From NCBI RefSeq assembly GCF_018343775.1, contig NZ_CP074349.1:2408001-2472000 (forward strand): a stretch of 64,000 nucleotides of DNA, in the 5' to 3' direction. The stretch comes from Pseudomonas cichorii. Lineage in GTDB: Bacteria; Pseudomonadota; Gammaproteobacteria; Pseudomonadales; Pseudomonadaceae. How positions within the stretch are numbered: the stretch's first letter is position 1; every line of letters starts with the position of its first letter. A program made the translations under genes and the position numbers. Positions 25,048 through 35,627 of this stretch are shown here, in pieces. Under the pieces are notes generated by a model that made no database searches, was not told the DNA's origin, and saw nothing but the letters and a program-made list of their open reading frames with translations.

Positions 25048-26130
25048 TCAGACCTCCGCTCGCAGTTGGTCGGCATCGATGATGCGCGGCGGCGTGGCCG
25101 AACGCTGCTCGGCAGGGCCGGCACAGCGCAGGGTTTCCTGCCAGAGCCGGGCCAGGGCGAGTTGGTAGTCGCTGCTCAGGCTTGCAGCGACAGGTTCGCC
25201 CTGAATGCAGGCTTTCAGGTGTTGCAATAGCCAGGTGACGCCCGCAGGACCTTCGATTTCATGGGCGCTGCGCCAGTGGCTGGCTGCCGGGTGCAGGGGC
25301 AATGCCGTGGCTCGCTCAAGATAGTGGGCGGTGCTGGCGTAGAGCGTCTGCCGATCGTCGTTGTGGGTATCGGCATGCAGCGCGGGCGTCCAGTTGACCG
25401 GGCCATAACTGGCGTCCAGCGACAGGTATCCGCTGCTCCAGGCCAGGTTCAACTGATGCATGACCAGGCTGTGCAGGTCGGGATCGTCGGGGTCCATCCA
25501 GCTTTGCAGGCGCAGCAGCACACGGCTGCCCGGCAGAGTGAGCGACAGGGTGTGAAAGTCCGTGTCGCGATCCACCAGGCTCACGCTGGCCTGTGCCGCC
25601 AGCTCGCAGCCCAAGGCTTGCAGCAGCAGGTCCAGGCTCGAATAGAGCAACTGGCGGCTGGTGGTCAGTTGCGCCAGTTGCGGCTTCTGACCGTCCAGCA
25701 ACTGGCTGACACGTTGCGCTGCACCGGTCCAGCAACGACCGGCTTCGGTATGCGGGTAGAAACTGTTGACGATGTAATGCAACCCCGACTGTGCGGCCAG
25801 TGATTGATGACGGGCGATTTCATCCGGGTGAACCGGGTGCTCCTGAATGACGTGCAGGCCACGGCGCAGCAGCTTTTCCGTGAGCTGCCCGCCGACACCG
25901 CCAACGATGGCCGATCGCACCACGACACAGGCAATGTCCAGGTCGCCGGGCACTTGCTCGATGTCGGTGTAGAGCGGGATGCCGAAGGCATTGGCCAGCG
26001 CTCTGGAGCGCGGGCTGCCAGTGGCCAGCAGGCCAGCCAGTTGCAGGCCGGGTTGCTCGTCCAGAAAACTGTTGAGGTACAGCTCGCCGAATTTGGCCCC
26101 GACGATCAGGACTTTCAAAGGCGTACTCAT
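25048..26130 (-). CDS. ybtU: Thiazolinyl imide reductase (YbtU/PchG-like)
   Basis: The 360-residue oxidoreductase reduces the middle thiazoline ring to thiazolidine on the assembly line with NADPH. The N-terminal Rossmann motif is VLIVGAKFGELYLNSF. HPVHPDE near residue 95 and the following substrate domain match the Gfo/Idh-like fold of Irp3/PchG. Its start overlaps the irp1 stop by four bases, indicating translational coupling with the synthetase it serves. Confidence 0.92.
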   Translation of the reverse strand: MSTPLKVLIVGAKFGELYLNSFLDEQPGLQLAGLLATGSPRSRALANAFGIPLYTDIEQVPGDLDIACVVVRSAIVGGVGGQLTEKLLRRGLHVIQEHPVHPDEIARHQSLAAQSGLHYIVNSFYPHTEAGRCWTGAAQRVSQLLDGQKPQLAQLTTSRQLLYSSLDLLLQALGCELAAQASVSLVDRDTDFHTLSLTLPGSRVLLRLQSWMDPDDPDLHSLVMHQLNLAWSSGYLSLDASYGPVNWTPALHADTHNDDRQTLYASTAHYLERATALPLHPAASHWRSAHEIEGPAGVTWLLQHLKACIQGEPVAASLSSDYQLALARLWQETLRCAGPAEQRSATPPRIIDADQLRAEV

Positions 26131-29100
26131 TGTTGATGCTCCTTGTCAGTGGCGGCCAGCCAGTCATTGATGACGGCAGCGGTACGTTCGACCTGTTGCG
26201 GATCGAGCAACAATTGCCAGTGATCGCAGGCCATGGATTGGCGCCTGGCCTGTGCAGCCCAGTCCTGCCAGTCCTGTTCGGCGGGTTGCCAGTGCTGCGG
26301 GCGACCTTCGGCGGTCAGCCACAGGCACGGCAGGTCCAGGTGGTGCGGGCGTGAGTGGCGGGTCAGCAGCTTCATCAAGTGCTCGATGCGTTCCAGCCAC
26401 TGTCGGGCCTGCTCCGGTTCCGGCGGGTTTTTCAGGACGCCGGCACGGGTGGCATTGCCCATGAACACTTCCAGTTGCCGGGATGCGGAAAGTTGTTCCA
26501 GATCGTCGGGCAACTCGACGGTCTTCGCGCCCTGGGCCATCAGGCGCAACAGGCCCGAACGGTTCTCGACGTGGAAGTCTTCACGGCAGACCGGGTCGAG
26601 CAGGATCAGACGCACCTGCTGACCATCGCGCTGCAACAGATGAGCAGCCGCTTCGGCCACGAATGTCCCGTAGGACCAGCCCAGCAGCACATACGGCCCG
26701 CTGGCCTGTTGGCGGCGAATGGCGCGAACGTAATGCGCTGCCAGCTCTTGCAAAGACTGAATACCCGGCGCATCGGCGGCCTGCAGGCCGAAGACCTGCA
26801 GATCCAGCGCCTGAGCCAGCGGCAGGTAAGAGCCTATTTCGCCATCGGATGCATGGAACACAAACATTGGCAGCGTGTTGCGGCCACGGGCCAGCGCCAG
26901 CGGGTTGTCGTCGGCGCGGGCCTCGGTGGTCTGCAATGTGGCGCAGAAGTCGCCCAGACGCGGGTTGTCGAACAGATTGCGCAGGCTGCTGCCGGGGTAA
27001 CCCATGCGGTTGAGGCGCGCGATCATGCGGGTCGCTATCAGGCTGTCACCGCCACTCTGGAAGAAGTCGCTCTCGGCATCCAGGCTTTGCCCGAGCAATT
27101 CCTGCCATAGCCGGGCGACGGCATCCAGTGTTGCCGGGTTCACGACTGCTGCGGGACGCGACTCGGTGCTGGCTGCTTCGGCACGCTGGGTTTCAGTCGC
27201 GCTCAACAAGTGTTCGACCTGACGCAATGCCAGTGGCCAGTGTGTCTGCTGTTCAATCTCAGCCTGCACAGCCGCCAGATCCAGATGCGTGTGGCCTTCG
27301 GCGCGGGCCAGCATGAAGTGCTGACGCATGCTGTCCTGAGCCTGTTGCGGCCAGTTCATCACCCAACTGAAGCCCGAAGCCTGCACGGCAGTGCGCCAGC
27401 GCGGCAGGTCCAGCATGGCCTTGTCGTCTTCGCTGCGCTCGTCTTCAAAGTTGCTCAGGCCTTCGATGAACCCGATGCTCGCCAGTTGCAGCGCGCTGTC
27501 GCGTTCGGTGGCCTCCAGCAACAGCAAATGCCCGCCGCTGCGTAACAGACGATGCAAGCGTTTGAGTGAACGGGTCACATGGGACGCATCGTGCATCACG
27601 TTGACCGCCACGATCAGGTCGTAGCCTTGTGCCGGATGCTGGCTGAAGTCCACGGGCTGGTTCAGGTCCAGAATCGAGCTGGTCAGTTGCGGCCAGGCTG
27701 CGAAGCGTTCCTGGGCCTGCTTGAGGAACAGGCTGGAAACATCGGTAAAGCGGTATTCACTCAGATGGCTTTCCAGCATCGGCAGCAAATGGTTGGTGGT
27801 GGCACCGGTACCGGCGCCCACTTCCAGCACCCGCAGGTCACGACGTTTTCCGGCCAGCGCCTTGGCGGTCTGTGCGAGTGCGCTGTTCAGGCAATGCAGG
27901 ACCGGGTTGTTGCTGTACAGGGCTTTCACGACTTCGTCGCTGTTACCGAACAGCAGGCTCAGCGGCGAGCGATCACCTCGCAGCAACTCTCCATGCAACT
28001 CGATGCAGGCATCCAGATAGGTGGAAAGTGTCTGGCTCCAGTCGGCATCGGGCAGTGTCTGCGCTGTCGCCGGGGCACCTTCTGGCGCCAGGGTCAGGTA
28101 GCGTTGCCCGTCCTGTTGTACCCAGCCTTGCTGGCAGAGCATGGCCAGCCATTGGCGCAGCAGGCCGCCAAATTGCGGCAATGCTCCCAGACGGGTCATC
28201 ACCTGAGCCAGGTCATGGCTCTGACCGGCTTCAGTGAACAGCCCGTGCTTTTGCAGCGTGGCGAGGATGCCCTGGCGGGCACGGCTTTCGAGCGCTTGCC
28301 AGGTCAGGTCCACTTCCTGACGCTGGGCATCGCTCAGGTCCGGCAACTCGTTCAGTGCCAGTGGCAGCGGAGCGAGAAGGGTGTCATCAAGGGCTGCCGG
28401 TTCTCTGGCGACCAGTTCACCCAGCAAGGTACGGCCATCGGTATCGACGCTGATTCTTGCCGCCTGAACGCCTTGCGCACGGCGCAACTGTGCCTCAAGG
28501 GCTTGCGGATCGAAGCGCTCGCCGTCCAGATTGACTGACCAGTCGTGGCGTGGCAGATCCGGCAGGCCATCGAAGCCTTGAGGATGGCTTGCCAGTTTCT
28601 GCAACAATTCGCCATAGGCCTGGAACAGGCTGTCGATCAAACCGTCGGCCAGCACGTCCTCCATGCAGTACCAACTGAACACCAGCTCCCCGTCGATCTC
28701 CATGACCTGATGATCGAGCCAGACCTGCGGCGTCTGGGTGAAGACATGCACCGGGTCGCCGAGGGTCGAGGTCATGGCCTGATCGATGGCTTTACCGTCC
28801 AGCGACATGCCCAGCATGCTGGTGAACACCACCGGCATGGTTGGTTGACGGCTCTGGCCCTGACGACGCCCGAGTTCGCGCATCAGTTCCACGCCATTGA
28901 CGTTGGTGTGGGTGAGGCGTTGCCAGAGACGTGCCTGGGTACTTTCCATGACCTGACGCAGGCTGTCGCCGCGTCCCAGTTGGAAGTCGATCAACAGCAC
29001 CGAAGTGAAGTCGCCGATCAACTGCTGGACCTGCGGATGCAGTGGGCGGCGGTTGAAGTAAGTCAGGTTGAGGGTGAAGTCCGGCGTGCGGCTGACGCTT

Positions 29101-32100
29101 TCCAGCGTCTGGGCAAACAGCGCCAGCAAGGCCGCAGAGGCGGTGACGCCAGACTGTTGGCATTGCGTCTTGAAGCTGCTCCAGTGCTCGGCACCCAGCG
29201 TGGCCTGCAAAGTGCGGAAACGTGGCTGGCCCTGTTGCGGCACGGCGGCCATCGGCAACTGCGGTGCGGCCGGCAGGTGCGCCAGTGTTTCCTGCCAGTA
29301 GCGCCAGGATTGGCGCCATTGCAGGCTGTCGCGCTGGGCCAGATCGGTCAGTACATAGTCGCGGAAGGTCAATTGCAGAGGCGCGAGGTCCTGACCGGCA
29401 TAGGCCGTGGCCAGATCGTCCATCATCACCTTGAAACTCTGCACATCGAACAGCAGCAGATCGAGGTTCATGTGCAGGCGGCAATGTCCGGCATCCAGTT
29501 CGCTGACCGTGACCTCGAACAGAGGCCAGCGGTCGGCGGGCAGGACCCGATACGACATTTCTTCGCGAATGCCCAGCAAGCGCTGTTGTTGCTGTTCCTC
29601 AGGCAAGTCGCGCAGGTCATCGCGTGGCAGCTTGTACCAGGGCGTCTGTTCAAGGATGCGTTGCCGACCGTCGCTGTCCACCACCATGCGCAGCATGTCA
29701 TGGCGTGCGATCAGCGCATTCCAGGCCCGCTCGAAACGGCTCAGGTCAAAATCGGCATAGGCCTTGTCCCACTCGAACAACACATGACAGGCCACACCGC
29801 CGTATTCGATCAGGTCGGTGCGTCCCAGCCAGTAGGCGTGCTGAATCGGTGTCAACGGGAACGGCTCGAAGCGCGCCTTTGGATCAGGCACGATCTGCTG
29901 ATCGTTCGCGGCCACCGGCGTTTTCCCGGCATCGGCCAGCAACAGGGCGCTCAGGCCGCGGATGCTCAGGTCGCGATAGGCCTGTTCGGCGTCCAGACGG
30001 ATGCCCAGTTGGCGCTGGATATCGCTGCTCAGTTCCAGGAACAGCAGGGAATCCAGGCCCAGTTGCATCAGGTCCTGATTTTCCGCAGGCGCAGAATCGG
30101 AGCCCAGGCGCAATTGTCGGCAGATCGATGCGCTCAGCCAGTGGCTCAGGGCCTGACGATCAGCCTTTGCTTCGCCGGTCAGCACCGGTGCCGTGATAGC
30201 ATCGGTCTGCCGAGTGTTCTTGGCCTGAGGTCGGGCGGCAGGTTGTTCGGCCTGTTGTGCGAACAGGCGACGACGCGGGTCGATACGCTCATGATCCACG
30301 CGCATTGCCAGGTGCCATGGCGCACCGCGCATGACGGCTTGCTCCAGATGCCAGAGACCTTCGCCTGTTTGCAGCGTGCCCATTCCGCCCTGAGCCAGTC
30401 TGGCATGCAGGTTGTCTTCGGCAGCCCGGCCGATCTCACCCCAGGCGCCCCAGGCAATGCTGATGGTGCGTAGGCTGGCGCGAGGATTGGCTTCGGCCAG
30501 ACCGTCCAGATAGGCACTGGCCAGCGCATGGGCACCCTGGCCCGATGCGCCGAGGCTGGCAGCGGCCGAAGAGTAGAGCAGCAGATAGCGGCCCTGACCG
30601 GCCAGTGCGGTCTGAAGCTGGCTGGCCGCCGAGCATTTGACCTGCAACAGCGGTTGCATGCGTTCAGTGTCGAGGTTGGCCAGCGGCGTATCGTCCAGCA
30701 GCCCGGCGCTATGAACCGCACCCATCAGGCCGCCATCCAGTTGCAAGTCTTCCAGGCACATGCCCAGCGCAGCCGGGTCGCTGACATCGCAGTCGAACCA
30801 GCGCAATTCGCAGCCGTGTTCCTGTTGCAGGCGGGCGAACCACTGCCCGACGTCTTCAGGGCCGCGAGGGGCGAGCAGGGCAATACGACGGGCACCTTGA
30901 TGAGCCAGCCACTCGACGCTCAAACGACCCAGCCCGCCAAAGGCGCCGGTTACCACATGCCAGCCGTTGCCGGTAAAGCTGTGCGCGGGCAGGTTGGCGG
31001 TGCTGTGGGGTTGGGCAGCCAGTGCCTGGATCTGTACCTGACCATTGCGTACCGCGATCCAGCGTTCGCCGCTTTGTGCGGCGCTCAAACCCGGCAACAT
31101 CTGTTGCCATTCGTCACTGCCATTCAGGTCGATAGCCGCCAGCGCCCGCTCTGGTTGCTCGGCACTGGCAACCTTTAGCAAGCCCCAGATTGCACGTTGT
31201 TCCGGGTTTACGGCGGTATCGCCAGCCGGTGCCCAGGCATTGCGGGTGACCACCAGTAAAGGTTGATCCGTGTTGCGGGTCAGGGCATTGAGCACGTCGT
31301 GGGTGATGGCTTGCAGCTCGCCGTTTTCCACGACCAGCAGGCAGGCCTTGGCGTCAGGGTCATGAGCAATGCCCACTTCGGCCAGTGCGGATCGTGCGCT
31401 GGCCGGCTCAATGCGCAATGCGGGGACCGCGGCGTCCTGCACGTTCAGTGCCTGCCACTGCCAGGCGTAATGAGTGCCAGGCGCTGCCTTCAGTGCGGGC
31501 AGAGAAGCGTTGGCCACTGGCTGGTTATCGGCGCTGCCGAGCAATAGCCATTGCCCTTGGTCATTGCGCTGCTTGAGTGTCACACGGGCGACGCCGAACG
31601 GGCTGGCACACCATTCCAGCGACAAACCGTCCAGCCGTTCGGGCAACGCGACAGGCTGCGTGAATACCGGCACCTGACGTGTGTCGCCATGCCGTGATGC
31701 CAATTCGTTGCATGCCTGTTGAAGACGCGCCTGCCAGCGTTGCGCCTGGCCGGAGCAGTCTCGCCAGTCGGGTTGATAGAGGCTTTCGCCCAGTTGTCGA
31801 CCCAGAACGGCACTGCCACTGTCGTGACCGGCACTGGCAGGGTTGGCGGTGACGTTCGACGCCTGGGTGCGGGCCAGCAGAATATGCTCGCTGATGTTTG
31901 CGGTCACGCTGCCATCGTCCGGCAACCAGTCCAGGCGCTCGAAACCGCTTTCCCGGCATTGCTGCTGCCAGTGTTCGGTGGACAGGAACAACTCGCCGCC
32001 ACGGGCCTGTTCATCATGCAGCGGCAGTACCAGCGGGCCGAACACGAAGTCGAAAAGACGCATCGGGCGAGTGATTTCGCGCATCAACAGGCCACCACCG

Positions 32101-35100
32101 GGCTTGAGCAACGGACGCAGGTTTTGCAGCGTCTGGCCCACATGCTGGGTGGCGTGGATCACGTTGGCGGCGACGATCAGGTCATATTGCCCGGCCAGGA
32201 AGCCTTGCTCGCCGGCCGGTTTCTGCAGGTCGAACTGGGCGTAATCGACAAAGTCGTATTCGCTGAATTTTTCTTCGGCACGGCGGCTGAACAGGGCGGA
32301 AATATCGGTAAAGCAATAACGCACATCCGCCACGTCCTTGAGCTCGGGCAACAGCCAGGCGGTGGTGCCGCCTGTACCGCCACCGACTTCCAGAATGCGC
32401 AGCGGGCTACCACCGTTCTGCCGGTTCTGGTTGACCAGCCCGGATATCACGCCTGCGGCAATCTGGTTGAAGTAACGACCGAAACTGAATTGCTGATACA
32501 GCACTTCCACGCCGCTCGACGCGCTTTCCGGGAAGATCACCGCCACGGGCTCCACGGAGCCGTTCATCATGGCGAAAAGCTGCTCGCCAGCGCGTTCGAC
32601 CGTTTCGGCGATCACGTCCAGGCCTTCGCAGCAGTCGCGCAGTTCCTTGAGCAGGGCTGCGCGCTGCTCGTAAGGCACCGGAATCGCGGTGCGATAGATA
32701 CCGTGTTCCTGCGCGTAGTAGCCATCCTCGACACAGGCATTGAGCAGGCGCACCAGCAATTGCCGGTGACGCGGCAGCAGACGCCCGCCACGCAGGATGT
32801 CCAGCGCCGGAGCACCGGTATCGATGCGCTCGCCCACGCACTGGCGAACCATCTGGTCGACATAGATTGCATGCAGCTTGGTCACGCACACATAGAGGCG
32901 TTCCAGACGCGGCAGATCCAGGCTTGCGCCTTCTTGAATGACGGCCTGGCGACCGGCTTCCAGCAACGGATCCTGCTGAGTCACCGCGAGCGTTTGACGT
33001 GGCGTATCGCACCAGTAGCGTTGTTCATCAAAGGCATAAAGTGGCGCCTGGATGCGTTGCCCGCTGCTGGGCAGCAACTCGCGCCATGGCAGGTTGGCGC
33101 CCGCGGCGAACAGGCGCAGCAGGCTGTCTTGCAATACAACTTGCGCGGGCTTTTGACGTCGGGCGCTGGCAATCCAGTGCACGCCCGGTTGTTGCAGGCG
33201 AGTGCCAATGCCGGTCAGCGGCGCATCGGGACCCAGTTCCAGGCTGATGCCGACGCTGGTTTGCAGGGCTTGTTGCAAGGCCTGATGGAAGCGTACTGGC
33301 TCGCGCATGTGTCGGCGCCAGTAATCACCGCTTTCCAGCTCGGCCTGAGTCAGCGGCTGGCCGGTCAGGGTCGAGATCAGCGGGATTTTCCCGGGGTTGG
33401 CATGCAGGCGGGCGCAGGCTTGCTGAAACTCGTCGAGGATTGGGTCGAGCAGACGAGAATGCGCTGCACCGGCCACGCTCAGGCGGTTATGGCGGATCTG
33501 CCGGTCTTGCAGTGTTTGCACCAGCGCCTCGATGCCGTCACGGCTGCCCGAAGCCACCAGATGCTGTTCGGCGTTATGCACGGCAATCTCGACGCCATGC
33601 TGGCGGGCCAGAGGCTCAAGGGTTGCGGCGTTGCAGAACACCGCGAGCATCGTGCCTTCGGCGGCGCTCTGGTTCATCAGGCGACCACGGGTAATGACCA
33701 GTGGCAGCACGTCTTCCAGGCGGTAGATCCCGGCGATCACCACGGCCGCGAACTCACCGACCGAATGACCGATCAGCAGGTCCGGCGTCAGGCCTTGTTC
33801 GCGCCAGTGGGCGGCCATGGCCACGGCAAAGGCCACGATGGCCGGTTGCGCATAATCCATGCGGTCGATCAGCGCGTCATGCTCGCCGAACATCACCGAT
33901 TGCAGGGACGGCTGAAGGTGGGCAGCGCAGGCGGCGAAGCTGCGGTCCAGGCTTTCGGTAAATGCCTTGGCTTGGCCGTAGAGATTTTTGCCCATGCCTG
34001 CCCACTGGCTGCCCTGGCCGCTGCACAACCAGAGCTGCGCGGCCTGTTGTGCATGGCCGTCATGCAGCAGTGCATCGCTGTTGCCCTGGGCAAAGGCTTC
34101 AAGTGCCGGTGCCGTTTCTTCATGCAGTGGCACCGCCAGGCGATAAGGCAGGTCGAGTTGTCGACCGTGTAACGCGGTATGTGCCAGGTTGGCCGCAGCG
34201 TTGCTGTTCTTGAGTTGCAGGGCGTAGCGACCGGCCAGTTGTTGCAGCGATGCCTGGCTTGCGGCACTGAGCAACAGAGCGCTGGACTCAGGTTTGGGGC
34301 TGGTGCTGCGCAAGGTATCGGGTAGGGCTTCGACGATTACATGGCAGTTGGTGCCGCCGATTCCGAAGGAGGAAACGCCCGCGCGGCGCGGCCCGGCTGG
34401 CCAGTCACGTGGCTGGGTCGGGACCCTGAACGGGCTGTTTTCCAGTTGCAGCGCGGGATTGGCCTGCTCGAAGTTGATACTTGGCGGAATCCGCCCATGG
34501 CTGACGGCAAGCACCGTTTTGATCAGGCTGGCGATGCCGGCTGCGGTATCCAGATGCCCCAGGTTGCCCTTGACCGAGCCCAGCGCACAGCCGCCGATGT
34601 CGCTGCGCTGGGCGAAGACATCGCGCAGCGCCTGCACTTCGATGGGGTCGCCCAGTGGCGTGCCGGTGCCATGAGCCTCGATCATGCCGATGCTGGAGCA
34701 TTCGATATCGGCCAGCAGCAGGGCATCGCTGATGACCTCACGCTGACCGACCACCGATGGCGCGGTATAGCCGACCTTGTGATGACCGTCGTTATTGATC
34801 GCACTGCCGCGCAGTACGGCAAGAATCGGATCGCCATCGCGCAAGGCATCTTCAAGGCGACGCAAGGTCACGGCACCGACGCCGTTGCCGGCAAAGGTGC
34901 CCTGGGCACTGGCGTCGAACGGGCGGCAGCGTCCGTCCGGCGAGAAAATCATGCCCGGCTGATAGAGGTAACCCGCCTGTTGCGGAAACGACACCGCAAC
35001 GCCACCCGCCACGGCCATGGAGCATTCGCCGCTGCGCAGGCTTTCACAGGCCATGTGCACGGCGACCAGCGAACTGGAACAGGCCGTCTGCACCGTCATG

Positions 35101-35627
35101 GCCGGGCCGCGAAGGTTGAGCTTGTAAGCGGCGCGGCTGGCCAGGTAATCCTTGTCGTTGCCCATCAAGGCTTGCAGTCCCTTGACCTGAGCCACTTCGG
35201 TAACGCGGATGTTGTCGCGGCCCGGATAGGTGCTCATGCGTCCGGAGGCGAATACACCGGTCTTGTGAACAACGTCGCGTGGCGCAAAACCCGCATGCTC
35301 CAGAGCGTGCCAGACGGTTTGCAGGAACAGTCGTTGTTGCGGATCGATGGACTCGGCTTCCTGACGCGAATAGCCGAACAGCGCGGCATCGAACCGGTCA
35401 GGGTTATCGATGGTCGAGGCCACATTGACGAAATCGGGGTTGTCGATCAGCGCCGGGTCCAACCCGGCGGCCAGCAGTTCTTCACGGCTGAAACGGCGGC
35501 TGCATTCGCGGCCATTCAGTAAATTCTGCCAGTACTCGTTACTGTCGCTGGCGCCGGGGAAGCGGCAAGCCAGACCAATGACGGCGATGGGTTCACTGGT
35601 GCCGTAGAACTCTTCAAAGGTGTGCAT
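26127..35627 (-). CDS. irp1: Yersiniabactin polyketide/nonribosomal peptide synthetase HMWP1
   Basis: The 3166-residue synthetase (HMWP1 of Yersinia is about 3160) adds a malonyl unit and the last cysteine-derived ring, then releases the product. Domains in order: ketosynthase (about 10-430; Cys in TACSSS, His in EAHGTGTP), acyltransferase (about 520-840; GHSVGE), methyltransferase 1 (LEVGGGTGG near 1075), ketoreductase (VTGAFGGLG near 1557), carrier (LGLDSLLF near 1855), cyclisation (from 1920; LDLLLFDVQS), methyltransferase 2 (LEVGAGTGA near 2600), carrier (GGDSLIA near 2855) and thioesterase (GWSYG near 2980). The start at 35627 begins MHTFEEFYG; a longer frame overlaps the transporter gene. 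The start overlaps that gene's end by 14 bases. Confidence 0.96.
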   Translation of the reverse strand: MHTFEEFYGTSEPIAVIGLACRFPGASDSNEYWQNLLNGRECSRRFSREELLAAGLDPALIDNPDFVNVASTIDNPDRFDAALFGYSRQEAESIDPQQRLFLQTVWHALEHAGFAPRDVVHKTGVFASGRMSTYPGRDNIRVTEVAQVKGLQALMGNDKDYLASRAAYKLNLRGPAMTVQTACSSSLVAVHMACESLRSGECSMAVAGGVAVSFPQQAGYLYQPGMIFSPDGRCRPFDASAQGTFAGNGVGAVTLRRLEDALRDGDPILAVLRGSAINNDGHHKVGYTAPSVVGQREVISDALLLADIECSSIGMIEAHGTGTPLGDPIEVQALRDVFAQRSDIGGCALGSVKGNLGHLDTAAGIASLIKTVLAVSHGRIPPSINFEQANPALQLENSPFRVPTQPRDWPAGPRRAGVSSFGIGGTNCHVIVEALPDTLRSTSPKPESSALLLSAASQASLQQLAGRYALQLKNSNAAANLAHTALHGRQLDLPYRLAVPLHEETAPALEAFAQGNSDALLHDGHAQQAAQLWLCSGQGSQWAGMGKNLYGQAKAFTESLDRSFAACAAHLQPSLQSVMFGEHDALIDRMDYAQPAIVAFAVAMAAHWREQGLTPDLLIGHSVGEFAAVVIAGIYRLEDVLPLVITRGRLMNQSAAEGTMLAVFCNAATLEPLARQHGVEIAVHNAEQHLVASGSRDGIEALVQTLQDRQIRHNRLSVAGAAHSRLLDPILDEFQQACARLHANPGKIPLISTLTGQPLTQAELESGDYWRRHMREPVRFHQALQQALQTSVGISLELGPDAPLTGIGTRLQQPGVHWIASARRQKPAQVVLQDSLLRLFAAGANLPWRELLPSSGQRIQAPLYAFDEQRYWCDTPRQTLAVTQQDPLLEAGRQAVIQEGASLDLPRLERLYVCVTKLHAIYVDQMVRQCVGERIDTGAPALDILRGGRLLPRHRQLLVRLLNACVEDGYYAQEHGIYRTAIPVPYEQRAALLKELRDCCEGLDVIAETVERAGEQLFAMMNGSVEPVAVIFPESASSGVEVLYQQFSFGRYFNQIAAGVISGLVNQNRQNGGSPLRILEVGGGTGGTTAWLLPELKDVADVRYCFTDISALFSRRAEEKFSEYDFVDYAQFDLQKPAGEQGFLAGQYDLIVAANVIHATQHVGQTLQNLRPLLKPGGGLLMREITRPMRLFDFVFGPLVLPLHDEQARGGELFLSTEHWQQQCRESGFERLDWLPDDGSVTANISEHILLARTQASNVTANPASAGHDSGSAVLGRQLGESLYQPDWRDCSGQAQRWQARLQQACNELASRHGDTRQVPVFTQPVALPERLDGLSLEWCASPFGVARVTLKQRNDQGQWLLLGSADNQPVANASLPALKAAPGTHYAWQWQALNVQDAAVPALRIEPASARSALAEVGIAHDPDAKACLLVVENGELQAITHDVLNALTRNTDQPLLVVTRNAWAPAGDTAVNPEQRAIWGLLKVASAEQPERALAAIDLNGSDEWQQMLPGLSAAQSGERWIAVRNGQVQIQALAAQPHSTANLPAHSFTGNGWHVVTGAFGGLGRLSVEWLAHQGARRIALLAPRGPEDVGQWFARLQQEHGCELRWFDCDVSDPAALGMCLEDLQLDGGLMGAVHSAGLLDDTPLANLDTERMQPLLQVKCSAASQLQTALAGQGRYLLLYSSAAASLGASGQGAHALASAYLDGLAEANPRASLRTISIAWGAWGEIGRAAEDNLHARLAQGGMGTLQTGEGLWHLEQAVMRGAPWHLAMRVDHERIDPRRRLFAQQAEQPAARPQAKNTRQTDAITAPVLTGEAKADRQALSHWLSASICRQLRLGSDSAPAENQDLMQLGLDSLLFLELSSDIQRQLGIRLDAEQAYRDLSIRGLSALLLADAGKTPVAANDQQIVPDPKARFEPFPLTPIQHAYWLGRTDLIEYGGVACHVLFEWDKAYADFDLSRFERAWNALIARHDMLRMVVDSDGRQRILEQTPWYKLPRDDLRDLPEEQQQQRLLGIREEMSYRVLPADRWPLFEVTVSELDAGHCRLHMNLDLLLFDVQSFKVMMDDLATAYAGQDLAPLQLTFRDYVLTDLAQRDSLQWRQSWRYWQETLAHLPAAPQLPMAAVPQQGQPRFRTLQATLGAEHWSSFKTQCQQSGVTASAALLALFAQTLESVSRTPDFTLNLTYFNRRPLHPQVQQLIGDFTSVLLIDFQLGRGDSLRQVMESTQARLWQRLTHTNVNGVELMRELGRRQGQSRQPTMPVVFTSMLGMSLDGKAIDQAMTSTLGDPVHVFTQTPQVWLDHQVMEIDGELVFSWYCMEDVLADGLIDSLFQAYGELLQKLASHPQGFDGLPDLPRHDWSVNLDGERFDPQALEAQLRRAQGVQAARISVDTDGRTLLGELVAREPAALDDTLLAPLPLALNELPDLSDAQRQEVDLTWQALESRARQGILATLQKHGLFTEAGQSHDLAQVMTRLGALPQFGGLLRQWLAMLCQQGWVQQDGQRYLTLAPEGAPATAQTLPDADWSQTLSTYLDACIELHGELLRGDRSPLSLLFGNSDEVVKALYSNNPVLHCLNSALAQTAKALAGKRRDLRVLEVGAGTGATTNHLLPMLESHLSEYRFTDVSSLFLKQAQERFAAWPQLTSSILDLNQPVDFSQHPAQGYDLIVAVNVMHDASHVTRSLKRLHRLLRSGGHLLLLEATERDSALQLASIGFIEGLSNFEDERSEDDKAMLDLPRWRTAVQASGFSWVMNWPQQAQDSMRQHFMLARAEGHTHLDLAAVQAEIEQQTHWPLALRQVEHLLSATETQRAEAASTESRPAAVVNPATLDAVARLWQELLGQSLDAESDFFQSGGDSLIATRMIARLNRMGYPGSSLRNLFDNPRLGDFCATLQTTEARADDNPLALARGRNTLPMFVFHASDGEIGSYLPLAQALDLQVFGLQAADAPGIQSLQELAAHYVRAIRRQQASGPYVLLGWSYGTFVAEAAAHLLQRDGQQVRLILLDPVCREDFHVENRSGLLRLMAQGAKTVELPDDLEQLSASRQLEVFMGNATRAGVLKNPPEPEQARQWLERIEHLMKLLTRHSRPHHLDLPCLWLTAEGRPQHWQPAEQDWQDWAAQARRQSMACDHWQLLLDPQQVERTAAVINDWLAATDKEHQQ

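Noticed and set aside
28545-30473. Long plus-strand open frame of 642 codons inside irp1
   Set aside because: It is antisense to a well-defined synthetase with clear domains; long open antisense frames are expected in GC-rich DNA with this codon bias.
31719-34172. Plus-strand open frame of 817 codons opposite irp1
   Set aside because: Gln/His/Ala-rich text with no domain, antisense to the acyltransferase, methyltransferase and ketoreductase regions of irp1.
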